A stretch of 64,000 nucleotides of DNA, taken from Ceraceosorus guamensis. Taxonomy: Eukaryota > Basidiomycota > Exobasidiomycetes > Ceraceosorales > Ceraceosoraceae. Each line of letters starts with the position of its first letter. The first letter of the stretch is position 1. Both the position numbers and the translations under genes were made by a program. Below the pieces are notes generated by a model. The model did not search any database. It was not told where the DNA came from and worked only from the letters and a program-made list of their open reading frames with translations. Where the stretch lies: contig NW_020290032.1 of the NCBI RefSeq assembly GCF_003144195.1, forward strand, positions 62,001 through 126,000, read 5' to 3'. This document shows positions 42,282 to 55,758 of the stretch, piece after piece.

Positions 42282-44767
42282 TCAAGCACGCACCGTATGC
42301 AAGTCGGACCCACTGTTAGCCGACGGCGACAGCGACGACGCTGGCCCATCCAAAGTCGTGCTGCCACTCTGGAGCTGGGTAGCCATGAGCGCACGGAACC
42401 TAGAGCCTGGTCTGTCCAGCTGGTTGAAAGGACCGGACTCGACGACGCGTCCTCCGTCCAGCACAAGAATTGTGCCTGCAGACTTGATGGTGCTTAGCCT
42501 ATGCGCGACGATCCAGACCGTGATTTCGCCTTGCGCAATGATGGACTCGATGGCTCGGTTGACGAGATACTCGGAAGCGGAATCCAGCGCAGATGTCGCT
42601 TCGTCCATCAGCAGGATGCTAGGTTTGCGGATCAGTGCGCGCGCAATGGCTATTCGTTGTCGTTGTCCTCCGCTGAGTTGGCGTGGCCCAATGTGCGTGT
42701 CCAAGCCTTGTGGTAGCGAAGCGATAAAGTCCGTGCAATTCGCCAGGCGTGCCGCTTCCTCAATTCGTTCTCTGCTGGCATTTGGAGTACCGTACGAGAT
42801 GTTTTCGGCAATGGTGCCTTCAAAGATGGTTGGCTCTTGCGATACAGTGCCGATCAGAGAACGCAGACTTTGCGGATCGACGTCTCGGATATCCTTGCCT
42901 CCGATCGTGATGCTTCCCGAGTCGGGATCGTAGTATCTGAGCAGCAGAGCGTGCACGCTCGATTTGCCGACCCCGGACCCTCCAACCAGAGCGACTGATT
43001 CACCAGGTCGAATGGTCAGCGAGACGCCGTTGAGGATGCTTTGTTGAGGTCTCGAAGGGTACGCAAAGTGCACGTCCTCAAAGGCAATGGCTCCTCGAGC
43101 AGGCAGCGTCTTCTCCCCTTCTTCGAGCCTGATCTGTTCGGGCACGCGATCCACGAGCTGGAAAACTCTAGCACCTGCTCCGACACCGCGCATAAGAGAC
43201 GCGAAAAAGTGGGTCAAGCTGGCGAGACCGCCTCCTAAATAGGCAGTGTACATCAGCAAGCTGGTCAGATCTCCAACAGTGATTTGTCCCCTCGCCACGA
43301 GAGAACCGCCCACTGTGAGGAGCGTGAGGATGGCGCAATTTCCAACGAGACCCGTGCCTCCATAGAAGATGCCCGAGGCGTAGGCTTCCTTGGTCTCGAG
43401 CGCAACAATTTCGCGCACTTTCTTGGCAAAGCGCTGGGTCTCCTCGACTTGCGTGCCAAATGCAGTCACCGTTCGGAAAGCGGGTCCCACCAATCTCTCT
43501 TCTGCCACCTTGGTCATGCCTCCTACAGCTTCCTGCGTCTTGTTCGTCAAGTCTCGCAGATAGCGGCCGTAAAAGACTGCTCCGATTGCAGCTGGCGGTA
43601 CCACGGCCAGCATGAGTAAGGTGAGCTTGGTAGAGATCCAGAACATGGCCGTGCCTGCAAAGATGACCGTCACACCGGCTCGCAAGCCGTCTCCGATGTC
43701 AGACGTGATCGCATCGCCTGCCAGGATGTTGATGTGAGCGTGTGCAACGGTGGTCTGGCAGTCACTCGCAGCTCACCAAGAATCGTAGTGTCGACATTAA
43801 GCCTGCTCACCACGTCTCCCGAGCTTCGATCAGCCCACTCGACCTCTTGCCGGAGCGCTGTAGCGTAGGCCTTTTCGCGCATGTTCTGCACGATTCTGAC
43901 ACCAGCCAGCTCCAGCATGATGTTGCTGCCCGCTTTTGCGATCGCGCCAACGGTAAAGATTACGAGAAGTAGCGCAGCGACGCTAGAGAAGCTGAGACCG
44001 AGGAGTGAAGATTCACCATTGGTGAAGAAATCGATAACCTTGCCGATGGCGAAGGGCACAGATAGCGATACAGCGCTGCTGATGACCAGAAGAGCCAAGG
44101 CGAGGACAATTCGGCTCTTTTCGGATGCTGCCAGCGAGAATAATCTCCGAATATCGGGAAAGGTGGGCGGGGGCGTATTATCCGCACCTTGACTTGTTCC
44201 TGCTCCTTTGGCCGCTGATTGAGAAGCAGCTGCCAGCAATCGATCCTTGGCTTGCTTGAAGATTCGAACAGGTAAGGACAGTTTTGGAGTTTCTCCAGTG
44301 CTAGACGTCTGCGATGCTCTTGCTTGTACTTCGATGCTCGCCTTGGGCTCTGAGAATGTGGAAGGGCTTTTGGGTGGTGGAGGGGAAGCAGACGTGTTCT
44401 GTGGGGCAGAAGTTGCTGCTGCGTCTGAGCGATGTCTGACGCCTAGTGCGGCGAGTATCGGCGAGCGAGGCGCTCCACGTCTGCTGGTGTTACTCGGACT
44501 GAGGGAGCACAGAGGACTGCTAGAAGCGCGTCTTTGCGCACTCGAATCGCGTGGGTCTATGCGCCGGGCTAGTGTAGAGCTACAGGAAGCGTCAGTGGAG
44601 TACGGGGAGCGCGAGTGACGACCGCATTGTGACTGCGACTTCCAAACTGGGCTGATCGCAGCAGCAACGCCGGAGCAAGAGACAGCACCGGCATTCCTCG
44701 AGGAGCAGATGCTCGAGCTGAGGGACGCAGCCAAGCCGGTACCCCGAGCTGTGCTGAGCCACAGCAT
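42282..44767 (-). CDS. mdl1: Mitochondrial half-size ABC transporter, Mdl1/ABCB10 type
   Basis: Exons 44767-43777 and 43717-42282 close in phase to 808 residues. The first ~200 residues are Ser/Arg-rich and disordered, with a presequence-like start (MLWLSTARGTGLAASLSS). The membrane domain begins at FSLAASEKSRIVLALALLV and has six segments. The nucleotide-binding domain (~545-760) has Walker A GGSGVGKSS, Q-loop VSQEP, signature LSGGQRQR, Walker B ILLMDEATSALD and H-loop AHRLSTI. The family acts as an inner-membrane homodimer; yeast Mdl1 exports peptides from the matrix. One intron of 59 nt interrupts ILG|DAITSDIGDGLR. The order and lack of Atm1 signatures favour Mdl1 over Atm1. Confidence 0.92.
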
Positions 44768-45415
44768 CTTGGGGGCTGGTCAGGAAGACTATCAAAGCAC
44801 CGAAGTTTGCGTGGACGAGAGCGCACCGCTGCTGGGACTGGTGGTGTGATGGAACCTTTCTCTCCGAGTTTGTGCGCGGGCTGACCTTCACGATCACGAG
44901 TTGGTCTCCCGAATCGGATCCAGCAGGGTACGTGATGATGAGAAGCGCGCGTGCGTGCTGACGCCATGCATGCGCTCAATTTGAATCGATCTTCTCGACG
45001 CAGGGTTTTCGAAGAACACAATACAATTTGACTCGGTCACGTACTCATATCACTACTGTTACAAGACTTTAATAAAAAATGTAAATCACATCTTTCTTCT
45101 CTTTCCCCGTACCGCCGGCATTTGAGGGTGAAATCCTGAGGCTAGCAGACAGCCCATTCTTGATTCAGAAGCGCACCCTGCTAGTACGACGCAATGCTCA
45201 ATCATATGTCTGGAATCTTGAATGATCTCCCGGGTGCCATCACAACATGATTCAGAGAGCGAGAGCGCGCGAGAGAACCAAGACGCAGGTTCGATTCGTG
45301 GCACTTTCGATCGCGAAGTGGAGAAGGTTGAAGATACGATTCGTGATTGTAAAGGTGAATGGTAATGCGAGGTGCATGTCTAGTGTTGCCTAGTGCCCTG
45401 CCCATGTGCAAGCGC
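44768..45415. other. Intergenic between tandem minus-strand genes
   Basis: About 650 bp containing the mdl1 promoter and the uap1 3' region. At 45065-45085 there is AT-rich AATAAAAAATGTAAAT, a possible polyadenylation area. Around 45285-45350 repeat-like words CGATTCGTGGC and CGATTCGTGATTG occur. Confidence 0.45.
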
Positions 45416-47771
<2,356 letters not shown>

Positions 47772-49797
47772 TCAAGCTTCTCCAGCACCGCCTGCCCAAT
47801 CCCAAAGCCACTCCTGCAAATCGAAGCTGACGGCTTTGCAGAGGCGCAAGACGTGTTCGTGCGTGACGTTGCATCTGAGCTGGACGTTGGGGGCTAGAAC
47901 AGCGCTGGAGCTGCTGAAACGTGTCAAGAATCTTTGAGTGACTAGGCGATTGATCTAACCATGCGGCGAATCATGAGCTCGTGCGGCGAACGCGGAGAGC
48001 TGCACCGTCCCACTCACCTGCTTGAACACGTCGGAGCTCCGACTGAGCACCTCTGCTTGCTGCGCCGCCGAGGGACCGCCAACCCTGTCGCTGTCTTGCA
48101 ACAGAGCAGTGTCTTCCTTCGATTCGATGAGCAGTGCTTGCAAGATGGCCAAAAGGCGCTCGACAGGAAATGGTTTCGGGCCCAAAAGAGCTTGAGAATT
48201 CTGCAGCATCCACGTCGCGAGAGATTGTAATGAGTCTCTGAGCTTGTCGTTCTCCTCCAACGCGACTCACCAAGGTCTCTTTTCGTCCCTCATCAGCGGT
48301 AGCCTTCTTCTTTGGTTTTCTGCGAAACGCTCCGCCTTTCTTTCTTCGAAGCTTGACTTGCGCCTCGGCCCTTTCTGCAGCGGGCAATAGGGCATGCTCG
48401 TCCCTCAAAAAGTACCTCATGTCCAGTCGAGCTGGATTGAAAGACGCTAGAAAAGCAGCGATGATAATGTACGTCTCTAAGCGCGCAAGGGACGCGGATT
48501 CCATCGAGGTGCCAGAGGATCTTTTCGCCTGTGAGCCTCGCTGCGCGGTCGTACGAGCGGCGCTGCGTTCGTTTCCTGCGACAGCGGCTTCCGACCGTTC
48601 TCTCGCTTGGGCGACGGCCCATCGAACCCATGCCTGTGGCCATACTAGGCGGGGTAGCACGCGCAACAAAGCGTCTCTGAAGAGCGGCGCAGATCGCGCG
48701 AGTAAAGCTGGCAAAGCAGTGGAGGTCACTATTGAGAGATGTTATGTGAGCGAGATCTGCGGCGAGGATTCGACTTGCAGCTCCGCCTCACCTTCGCCTG
48801 TCTGGACGGGCACCACGAAAGGATGCCAGATAGCAGCTACGATCATCCGCATCTCTTCTTCGTCTACGACGTCGGCAGACAGCGTGTCGTACGCAAGGCC
48901 AATATATACTTCGTGGAGTGCACGAAGACCTGACAACTGGGCAGGCGTACTGCTGATGCCGTTCACCAGTTGATCGGCATCTTTGCGAAGTAGCTGAAGG
49001 GCGTCTGCACATGCCATTCCGACCAAGCAAAGGATCAGCGACTGCAACGAGACAGGATCGATCGCGGTTCCACGCACCTAGCTTGTGAAGAGCAGACATG
49101 CGCAGCTGAAGTGGCTGGCCTGAGCCCAGGCTTGGCGCGTTTCCCTTGACTGTTCGAAAGTGTCGAATGGATAAGGTGGAGATGGTCACCACGCAAAGCC
49201 TGCCTTGGAGCCCCAGCTGACGGCAGACAAGCGATATTTGAGCAGCCTCAGTAGCCAACTATAGCCTGGAAGCAGCCTTTATCAGATCCTTCTCACCAAT
49301 TCTGCGAGCCTCCAAAATGCGTCGCTGAGCGCTTCATCCCACACGTCCCTCATCCTTTCCGCCCCTTTCACGACTATGACTGTCTTGCGCTCCCATTCGT
49401 GCGACAGAGCACGTGCGAGCCCATTCAAAGCCAAGTCGAGGTTGTCGAAGTGTGCCTTGGGTCTAGATGAGCTCGCACCTCCCAGGTCCGCGACGAGTCT
49501 TTCAAAGACTGAAGAGACGCTGCACACTTGAAGCGGGTCGATCTTGCACGAAGTGACGGATGTGCGCTCGAAGAGCGAGGCGATGAGAGCATCGGCTCGT
49601 GCTGCACTGCTGGCGTGAATGTGTACGGCTGGCGGTACAGGGCTGCCGGGCTGGATCGGCGCCTCACAGTCAGCGTGAATGCGTGTGCCGCGAGACTAGC
49701 CTTTACTCACATCGCCGAAGAAATCCAGCAAGGTGCGGATCACCGTTCCGTGTCCTGGCCAATGCGCCGTCAATTCGGCCATAGTAGACTCCGACAT
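47772..49797 (-). CDS. orc5: Origin recognition complex subunit 5
   Basis: Exons 49797-49711, 49650-49297, 49258 (or 49246)-49078, 49004-48792, 48728-48271, 48200-48018 and 47931-47772. The start is MSESTMAELTAHWPGHGTVI; then RKTVIVVKGAERMRDVW (Walker-B-like region of the AAA+ domain), VCRQLGLQGRLCVVTISTL, MIVAAIWHPFVVPVQTGE, RLETYIIIAAFLASFNPARL, and LLGPKPFPVERLLAILQALL, the ORC5 C-terminal signature. The conserved end (LRCNVTHEHVLRLCKAVSFD) is in a frame one base off from the start of the last exon; the switch maps to a run of five G (47889-47893). In the unshifted frame the protein runs to 47629 with unrelated sequence. ORC5 helps ORC bind origins. Identity firm; 3' end needs checking. 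Confidence 0.85.
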
Positions 49798-50321
49798 GGC
49801 TCAACACCGCTGCTCGCCTGTGCCCTCAAGCCCAGCTTCGTCGCGAGAGGCGAGGAGAAGAGGTGATGAATGCATGGGAACCAAGCGATATCCAAGGACG
49901 GCAACGTCAGCGACGGATCTCTCCAACGTGCGACTGAGCGGCGAAGTCACCGTCACGCGAGTACCTGCTGCATATACCGGTATATATGCAGGCATGGCCG
50001 TGCGCGGCGCACATGCCGCCGTGGCTTTGGTTGGGGTTCGCAATCGTGAACATAGCACAGGTTGCATCTGCGGGACGTGCAGCAGCAACACTCACGACTC
50101 GCGACTCCGCAACGCGACGCGTCCAACACTTTCTCGATCAACCACATCCCCTCCCAGCAGCATTCACACAATGCACGGACGAAGTTCATTGGTGGCATCA
50201 TCCAAATCTTGCACCAAGCATCCCTCACATCCAGTCGAGTGTCAATCGAGATTCATCAGCCATCTCTCTCTCCACAGCCGCTCTCACATTCACGCGTCCA
50301 TCACCTTAAAGCGGACCTGCC
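49798..50321. promoter_or_regulatory. Divergent promoter region of orc5 and the AT-hook protein gene
   Basis: 524 bp between two divergent start codons. It includes the 14-bp perfect palindrome ATATACCGGTATAT at 49972-49985, itself inside a longer imperfect one (TGCATATACCGGTATATATGCA). The remainder carries no supported gene. Confidence 0.5.
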
Positions 50322-51653
50322 ATGCCACCTAAGCGTACGTCGACCAGCGCTGCCGGAGGCAGCATCGGTGTCAAGCGCGGTAGACCTCCGGGAAGCAAGA
50401 ACCGACCGAAGGTATCGGCAGATGGAGGTGACGCGAGCGTGTCAGCCGTCAGCGCTCGAGGAGGTAGAGGTCGAGGTAGAGGGAGGGTTGGTAGCAGCGT
50501 TGGAAGCAGCGGCCGAGGTCGAGGCGGTGGCCGACCACCAGTACGCAGGAGCGCCGCAGACGCCAGTGTAAGGAGCTCTTCGACGGCCGCCGCCACGAAG
50601 CGTCGTCGGCAGAATTTGGCTTCTGCAGTGCTTGATGAAGCGGACGATAGTGGAGGTGGCACACAAGAGGAAGATTCGGACGGGGATGCGGAAGAGGATT
50701 CGGGTAGCGATGCTGAAGATCCCGGTAGAGGGTCTGACTCTGGTTCCGAAGAGGAAGCGGAAGATGACGATGAGGAGGAGGAAGAAGATGAGGAAAGCAG
50801 CGAAGAGGAGGAGAATGGATCAGAGGTGGACGATGGCAGAGCGAGGGAGGCCGGCACAGCCAGGCGCTTGCCTAGCGAAAAGGTTCGATTAAGGCGGTGG
50901 AGGAGGGTCGGGAACGACGAGAGGGACGCCGTCACGAGTGAAGCTGGTGCTATCTGGAGAGTGGCCAGGTGAGTTGGAATCAGTAGCTCCGAGCCTCGCG
51001 CGGCGACTCGTCTCACCCAATGCTCTCGTTTGGCAGACCCATTATCGCTTCTCTACCAACAGGACAACGTGACGCAGTGACGCAAGCCCTCACTCGCGCG
51101 CTCAGCCGCACTGAAGAAGCACTTCAAAAGACTCTGGTACCGCCCACAGCTCCATTGCCTCAGGGCGTTATATCTACGACTCCTGCAGGAGGCGGCTCGT
51201 TGCAGGCGTGGCGTAACGAGATGAGCAGGTACGACGATATCACTGATCTGGCTGCTGCTAGTGGAGATGCTCTAGATGTGGAGCAAACGCTGGGAGCAGA
51301 AAGGCATGGAGATGTGGTGAGTAGCAATGCGCTCGGCAAGCTACGCGGATTGATCCGCTCATAGATTGCACACACGCACCCAGGCAACGCTCGAATCTTT
51401 GCTGTTGCCAGAGGCAGTCGAGACCGTGGCGCTCACGCGAGCCTTGGACGCGCAAACAGCAGAGCTCCAAAGTGCCTTGCCTCGTTTGAAGCGTCTTAAA
51501 GATCGGGCGCGCGAAAGGCCAACAGATAGCGATGGTCGAGAACCTCGTGATTCAGCTCTGAATCTACCACGTATTCCATCTGGCGCAGCCACTGCCATGT
51601 CCGCTGCACAAGATCGACTCATCGTCAACCAGCTTGACGGGCTACTCTCTTGA
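50322..51653 (+). CDS. Nuclear-type protein with AT-hook and acidic tract, function unknown
   Basis: Exons 50322-50968, 51037-51316 and 51384-51653 close in phase to 398 residues. Near the N-terminus is an AT-hook (KRGRPPGSKN), then an Arg-Gly tract (GGRGRGRGRVGSS), then a long Glu/Asp/Ser tract (~105-170). The C-terminal half looks folded and helical: RPIIASLPTGQRDAVTQALT, TLESLLLPEAVETVALTRAL and LQSALPRLKRLKDRARE, a coiled-coil pattern. The layout of a basic/acidic tail plus helical C-terminus resembles kinetochore proteins of the CENP-Q/Okp1 kind, but no diagnostic motif is certain. It is divergent from orc5. Confidence 0.72.
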
Positions 51654-51910
51654 CGCATGTACTTGCCCGGCTCTAGTGTACTAGTACCTCACAGACACAT
51701 TCCATCCGGGACGAGAATCCGATGACAGCAACAACAATCTCGATCTCATCTCTGCCCTCTCCGACTGTGCACATGTCCGCAATACGAGTCATTGGATTGA
51801 GAAACGCCACCATGAGCGTTGTCGACGAGCGGGACCGTAAAGATGAAGTTCGTGTCGATACAGGTGACGGGAAAAGTTGACTAGCCAGAACTTGGCAGCG
51901 GACGAGCCGC

Positions 51911-53220
51911 TCATTGCATGTAGACTTGCTGTTGTGGTTGTTGGACCTGTCGTTGCGCGCCCTCGTGGGCAGAAGGTAAGGGTTGGAAGGTCAGCGAGAC
52001 TCCTGAAGGCAATCACCTTACAACTGCAACTCACCTGCGTCCACTGTCCATTTTGGGGCTGCATTTGCCCCGGTTGACCCTGCTGAAGGTAATTTTGTTG
52101 AGCTTGTTGAGGAGCGCCACCCTGTCCCTGCACTGCCAAGCTCGTAGTGAAGTAAGAGTGCCTCAGAGCTTCGTCGGCAGAGATGCGTTGCGTCGGGTCG
52201 AATTTGAGAAGCTTGTCCAGCAGGTCAATGGCTGCCGTGGGCGTGGTGCATACCAGGGTCAGAGCTAGACATCGCCTCTTCGCGACACGCGAGATACTTA
52301 CCGAGGGGATGCGCTTTGGGAAAGAGCTGCTGAAAAGGCACTCGAGGAGTGCGTGGGAGGGGGCGCACCTGGATTTCAGGCTTTGTATGCGAATTTGATC
52401 TTTGCGCGTCAGCGTCCGATCACATGAGCTGCCCTCCGCGCGATTCACTCACCGAATCGTTTTGCAGCCTCTTCATGGTGATCTCGTCCGGCGTGCCCAA
52501 GATTCTCAAAATCTGATTCAGCTGGTCGCTGTTGTCTCTACCTCTAAACAGCGGCACTCCAGAGATCATTTCCGCCATGATGCATCCCGCGCTCCATACA
52601 TCGATGGATGTGCTGTACGTTCGCGAGCCCAGCAGAACGTCTGGAGCCCTGTACCATAGCGTAACCACCTCGTTGCTGAACGTGTTGACCGGAATACCGA
52701 ATGCTCTGGCGAGGCCGAAATCTGCCAACTTGAGCTCGCCCTGAGGTTACGTTGGGTGTGATTTGAGCTGAGTAATTTTTCCCACCGCTCATGGTCAGAC
52801 ACTCACGCGCTTGTTGATGAGCAAGTTCTGAGGCTTGAGGTCTCGGTGGAGCACCCTATTTTCGTGGCAGAATGCGGTGCCCTTGAGCAATTGGAACATG
52901 AAACTCCTTACAGTTGTAGGATCCAACGCTCCCCTCTCTCCATGAATGTCCATATACTTTTTGAGATCCTGCTCCATAAATTCGAAGACGAGCATCAATT
53001 TGCTCTCTGTATGGATCACGTCGTGCAACCTGACAATGTTGGTGTGACGCAGCTCCTTCATCAGAGAGATTTCGCGAATCGCTGTAGAGGGCGTGCCTTC
53101 TTCCGCGTCCAGGTGAATCTCCTTCAGAGCTACGGTCTCACCCGTCGTGCGTGACCTTCCTTTGAACACCGTAGCATATGTGCCCTCTCCCAGCTTCTCC
53201 AATTGCACGTAGTTCGACAT
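51911..53220 (-). CDS. pho85: Pho85-type cyclin-dependent kinase
   Basis: Exons 53220-52807, 52740-52453, 52380-52302, 52231-52035 and 51946-51911 close in phase to 337 residues. [20 protein letters not shown] holds the glycine loop; VALKEI the lysine; [20 protein letters not shown] the PSTAIRE helix; [12 protein letters not shown] the catalytic loop; [20 protein letters not shown] the activation segment; [14 protein letters not shown] and DVWSAGC follow. A Gln-rich tail ends QQQVYMQ. The IPVN activation loop, lacking the Cdc28 threonine context, and the Gln tail are typical of Pho85/CDK5, which with several cyclins controls phosphate, glycogen and polarity. The start is the family-typical ATG, not the longer frame upstream. 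Confidence 0.94.
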
Positions 53221-54362
53221 GATGCTGATGCAGTGACTGGATGAGGCGGTGCCCTTTTGGGTGCACGCGAGGCTGGGTCTGTGCACGGCTTGAGCGTGCT
53301 CTGCAAGACTCGCAAAGAAGAGAGGGTCTGAGAGCTAGAAGGCCGAAAGAACCAGACGAGGCGGCGAAGTGAAAGCCTGCGAGGTGTCGGGAGAGGTGAA
53401 GGGCAAAAGGTGAGGGCGCACGCGGCGCGGTTGGCTCTCTCCACCAGCTTGATCATTGAGCATCACACAAAGCTGAGCATGCCGCACGAAACACGCGTCC
53501 CATCGAAGCGCATCACATATCTCCCTCCACCTCTGCCCCTTGAGAATGCCCACAGCAGTCCTCATTCACGCAAGCGCCCGACCGCCTCTGTCCCTCACAC
53601 AAGACGACCCTTTTCACCCTTTATTGCAACGAACGCTGCATCGCTGCTGGCGTTGCTGCTGCTCATCTGGATGCAGACCGCGCGTTGTGGGATGGCCGCT
53701 CACGGTTGATGCATGAGCCACCCTTGCTGTTTTCAGCTGCAAGGGACACTACCCGGGCCCGCCATGCGCGCGCATGCTCCACTCCTCGTGACTCAAGCAA
53801 ACGTTCACCCGCCCCGCTGCGCGAGTCAGAGGGATGCGCGCGACGCGTCTGCTGCATCTGCTGCATCTGTGTTGCGCGCGCGGGCCAGCCACCCATGATT
53901 TGAAATAGAGGTTAAAGATGACCCACGCGGTTCAATTCATGATTTATGCCGTCCCCTTCGCTTCACTTGACCGCGGGATGAAAACAAAATTAAGGATGTA
54001 AATCAACAATCTCAAATTCAACGCAACACTAAGGAACCTTCAGGATTCTTCGAGGCAAAAGGAGTTCCCCATTTGAATCTTGAATACCTATTGTATATAC
54101 CTGTTGGAGTGACAACAATCAAAGAGCGCCAAAACCTTTGGCCTTGAATCCGAAGGTCTCCACTTTCCGCACTAAGCAAACTTTCCACGTCTCCTCGCGA
54201 AGCCGCTTTTCATCATTGAGTGTAAGTTCAGGGTCTCCGTCCACTGCACGTTGGTCGTCACTCCTGCTTTTCCTTAGCCAAGCTTGTCATCTGATTGCGT
54301 CTTTATCTTGCTATCCCAAACTGACTTCTATCATTCGCGACACTGGACGATCACGTGCAACC
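53221..54362. other. Divergent intergenic region, pho85/crd1
   Basis: About 1.1 kb between divergent starts. A (CTGCTGCAT)-type direct repeat lies at ~53850-53870. From ~53930 to 54110 it is AT-rich with GTTCAATTCATGATTTATG and TTTGAATCTTGAATACC. An open frame runs from ~54138 into crd1, so the crd1 leader or an upstream start may lie here; no separate gene is supported. Confidence 0.45.
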
Positions 54363-55639
54363 ATGATCGGCGCACCAGCAGGTCTGCGGATGATGACATG
54401 TTTGGGTCCACCGAGCTACCTAGGACGAGCGGCCGGATCTGCCATCACAGCGATACGAGGCAATCCTCTACCAGCAGCCTCAAGTGCAATCTCCCGGGGT
54501 GCTTACCACTCATCCACAGCGAATGGTCCTGGACAGAGAAACCTTGCACTCGCCTCGCGATCGGTGCGGTGCTCAGGTCAGCGATCGGCCGAGTCCATCA
54601 GGCAGCAAGTGCTCCGCTCGGCACAGAGTAGTCTTCACACCAATGCTCATCATTTTCACACCTCTTGCAACATCTCGCTGCAACGCAGCACTTCCAAATG
54701 CGCTCAAAAGGACGACTCAGCAAGCTCTAGCGCTCGAGCAGGCAGACAGCCAGGGAGTGGGGACACTTCGACTGTCGATGCACGGCCACAAGAGGCGGCT
54801 TCTCCAAGCGCTGCAGTAACTCACGATGCGGCCTCTACAGCACAGAGCAGAAGCAAGATGGACTCGACCTCGACTCCGGCATCAAGCTCTCCCGCTCCAG
54901 CACTCTCCGAGGACATTCTGACACTTCCAAACGTTCTCACGATCTTGCGATTAGCTTCCACTCCCTTACTGGGTTATCTCGTCGTTCAGGGTCACATGGA
55001 GCATGCGTGCGTGCTGCTGTTCGTATCTGGCCTGACGGACGTGCTGGATGGCTGGATAGCAAGGGCAAGAGGAAGCTATACAGTCTTTGGAAGCATTGCT
55101 GATCCTGCTGCGGACAAGGCGCTCATGACCGTCATGGTGTTGGCTCTAGCGTACCGCGGTCTATTACCTGGTGTGTATTTCTTATCGCCAAAGACGTAGC
55201 TGCGGCATTTCCGCTGACCCGCAGGCCTCGCTCTCGCGTTGCAGCTTCTCTCGTCGCATTGATTCTAGGTCGAGACATTGCGCTGGTCATCAGCGCTTTC
55301 TTTGTCCGGTACAGAACGCTTCCAGAACCAAAGACTTTTTCGCGCTACTTCAATCCTCGCTTGCCCTCCGCCACAGTCACACCGACGCAACTTTCAAAGT
55401 ACAACACCTTTCTTCAGCTATTACTGGTGGGCGGGGCGACGCTCTTGCCCATCACTCCCGAGTGGTTTCAAGAAGCCTCGCAGACGCCTTGGAACATGTA
55501 CATGGCGCTCGTCGCCATCACCACGGTATGGAGCGGCTTGGGCTACTTGGGAGGCGGTGGATCTGCTAAATTTCTTGGCAACAAGGCGAGGGAAGTCGCT
55601 GCTAAGCGGTTCAAGGGCAGCAAGCAGGATAAGTCGTGA
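54363..55639 (+). CDS. crd1: Mitochondrial cardiolipin synthase
   Basis: Exons 54363-55170 and 55245-55639 close in phase to 400 residues. A long Ser/Ala/Arg-rich N-terminus (~170 residues) acts as presequence plus linker. The CDP-alcohol phosphatidyltransferase motif, residues ~228-250, matches DGx2ARx8Gx3Dx3D exactly (DGWIAR...G...D...D). LTLPNVLTILRLASTPLLGY is the preceding membrane helix, and ALILGRDIALVISAFFVRYR and PTQLSKYNTFLQL are typical of Crd1. The enzyme joins phosphatidylglycerol and CDP-diacylglycerol in the inner mitochondrial membrane. The start is the first ATG of the presequence-like part; an earlier in-frame start is possible. It converges on trehalase with 119 bp between stops. 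Confidence 0.92.
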
Positions 55640-55758
55640 GGCTGGTGCTATGCATGACATTCCAAGTTCGCATGACATCTCGTGCTGTATGGGACGCAGT
55701 CATTGTCGACGAAATCTGCTCGCTGATCGCCAGAGCTTCCAGTGGAGGCCGACCGCGC

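Noticed and set aside
45285-45305. GGTTCGATTCG, like a tRNA B box
   Set aside because: The flanking bases do not pair into a T stem, and no A box or acceptor stem is found at the right distance.
48243-48270. Apparent 28-nt intron in orc5
   Set aside because: A 70-nt intron ending at 48201 keeps the same phase, has a usable branch region (CT-ATTAC type) and gives the family-like NSQALLGPKPF; the 28-nt version is unnecessary.
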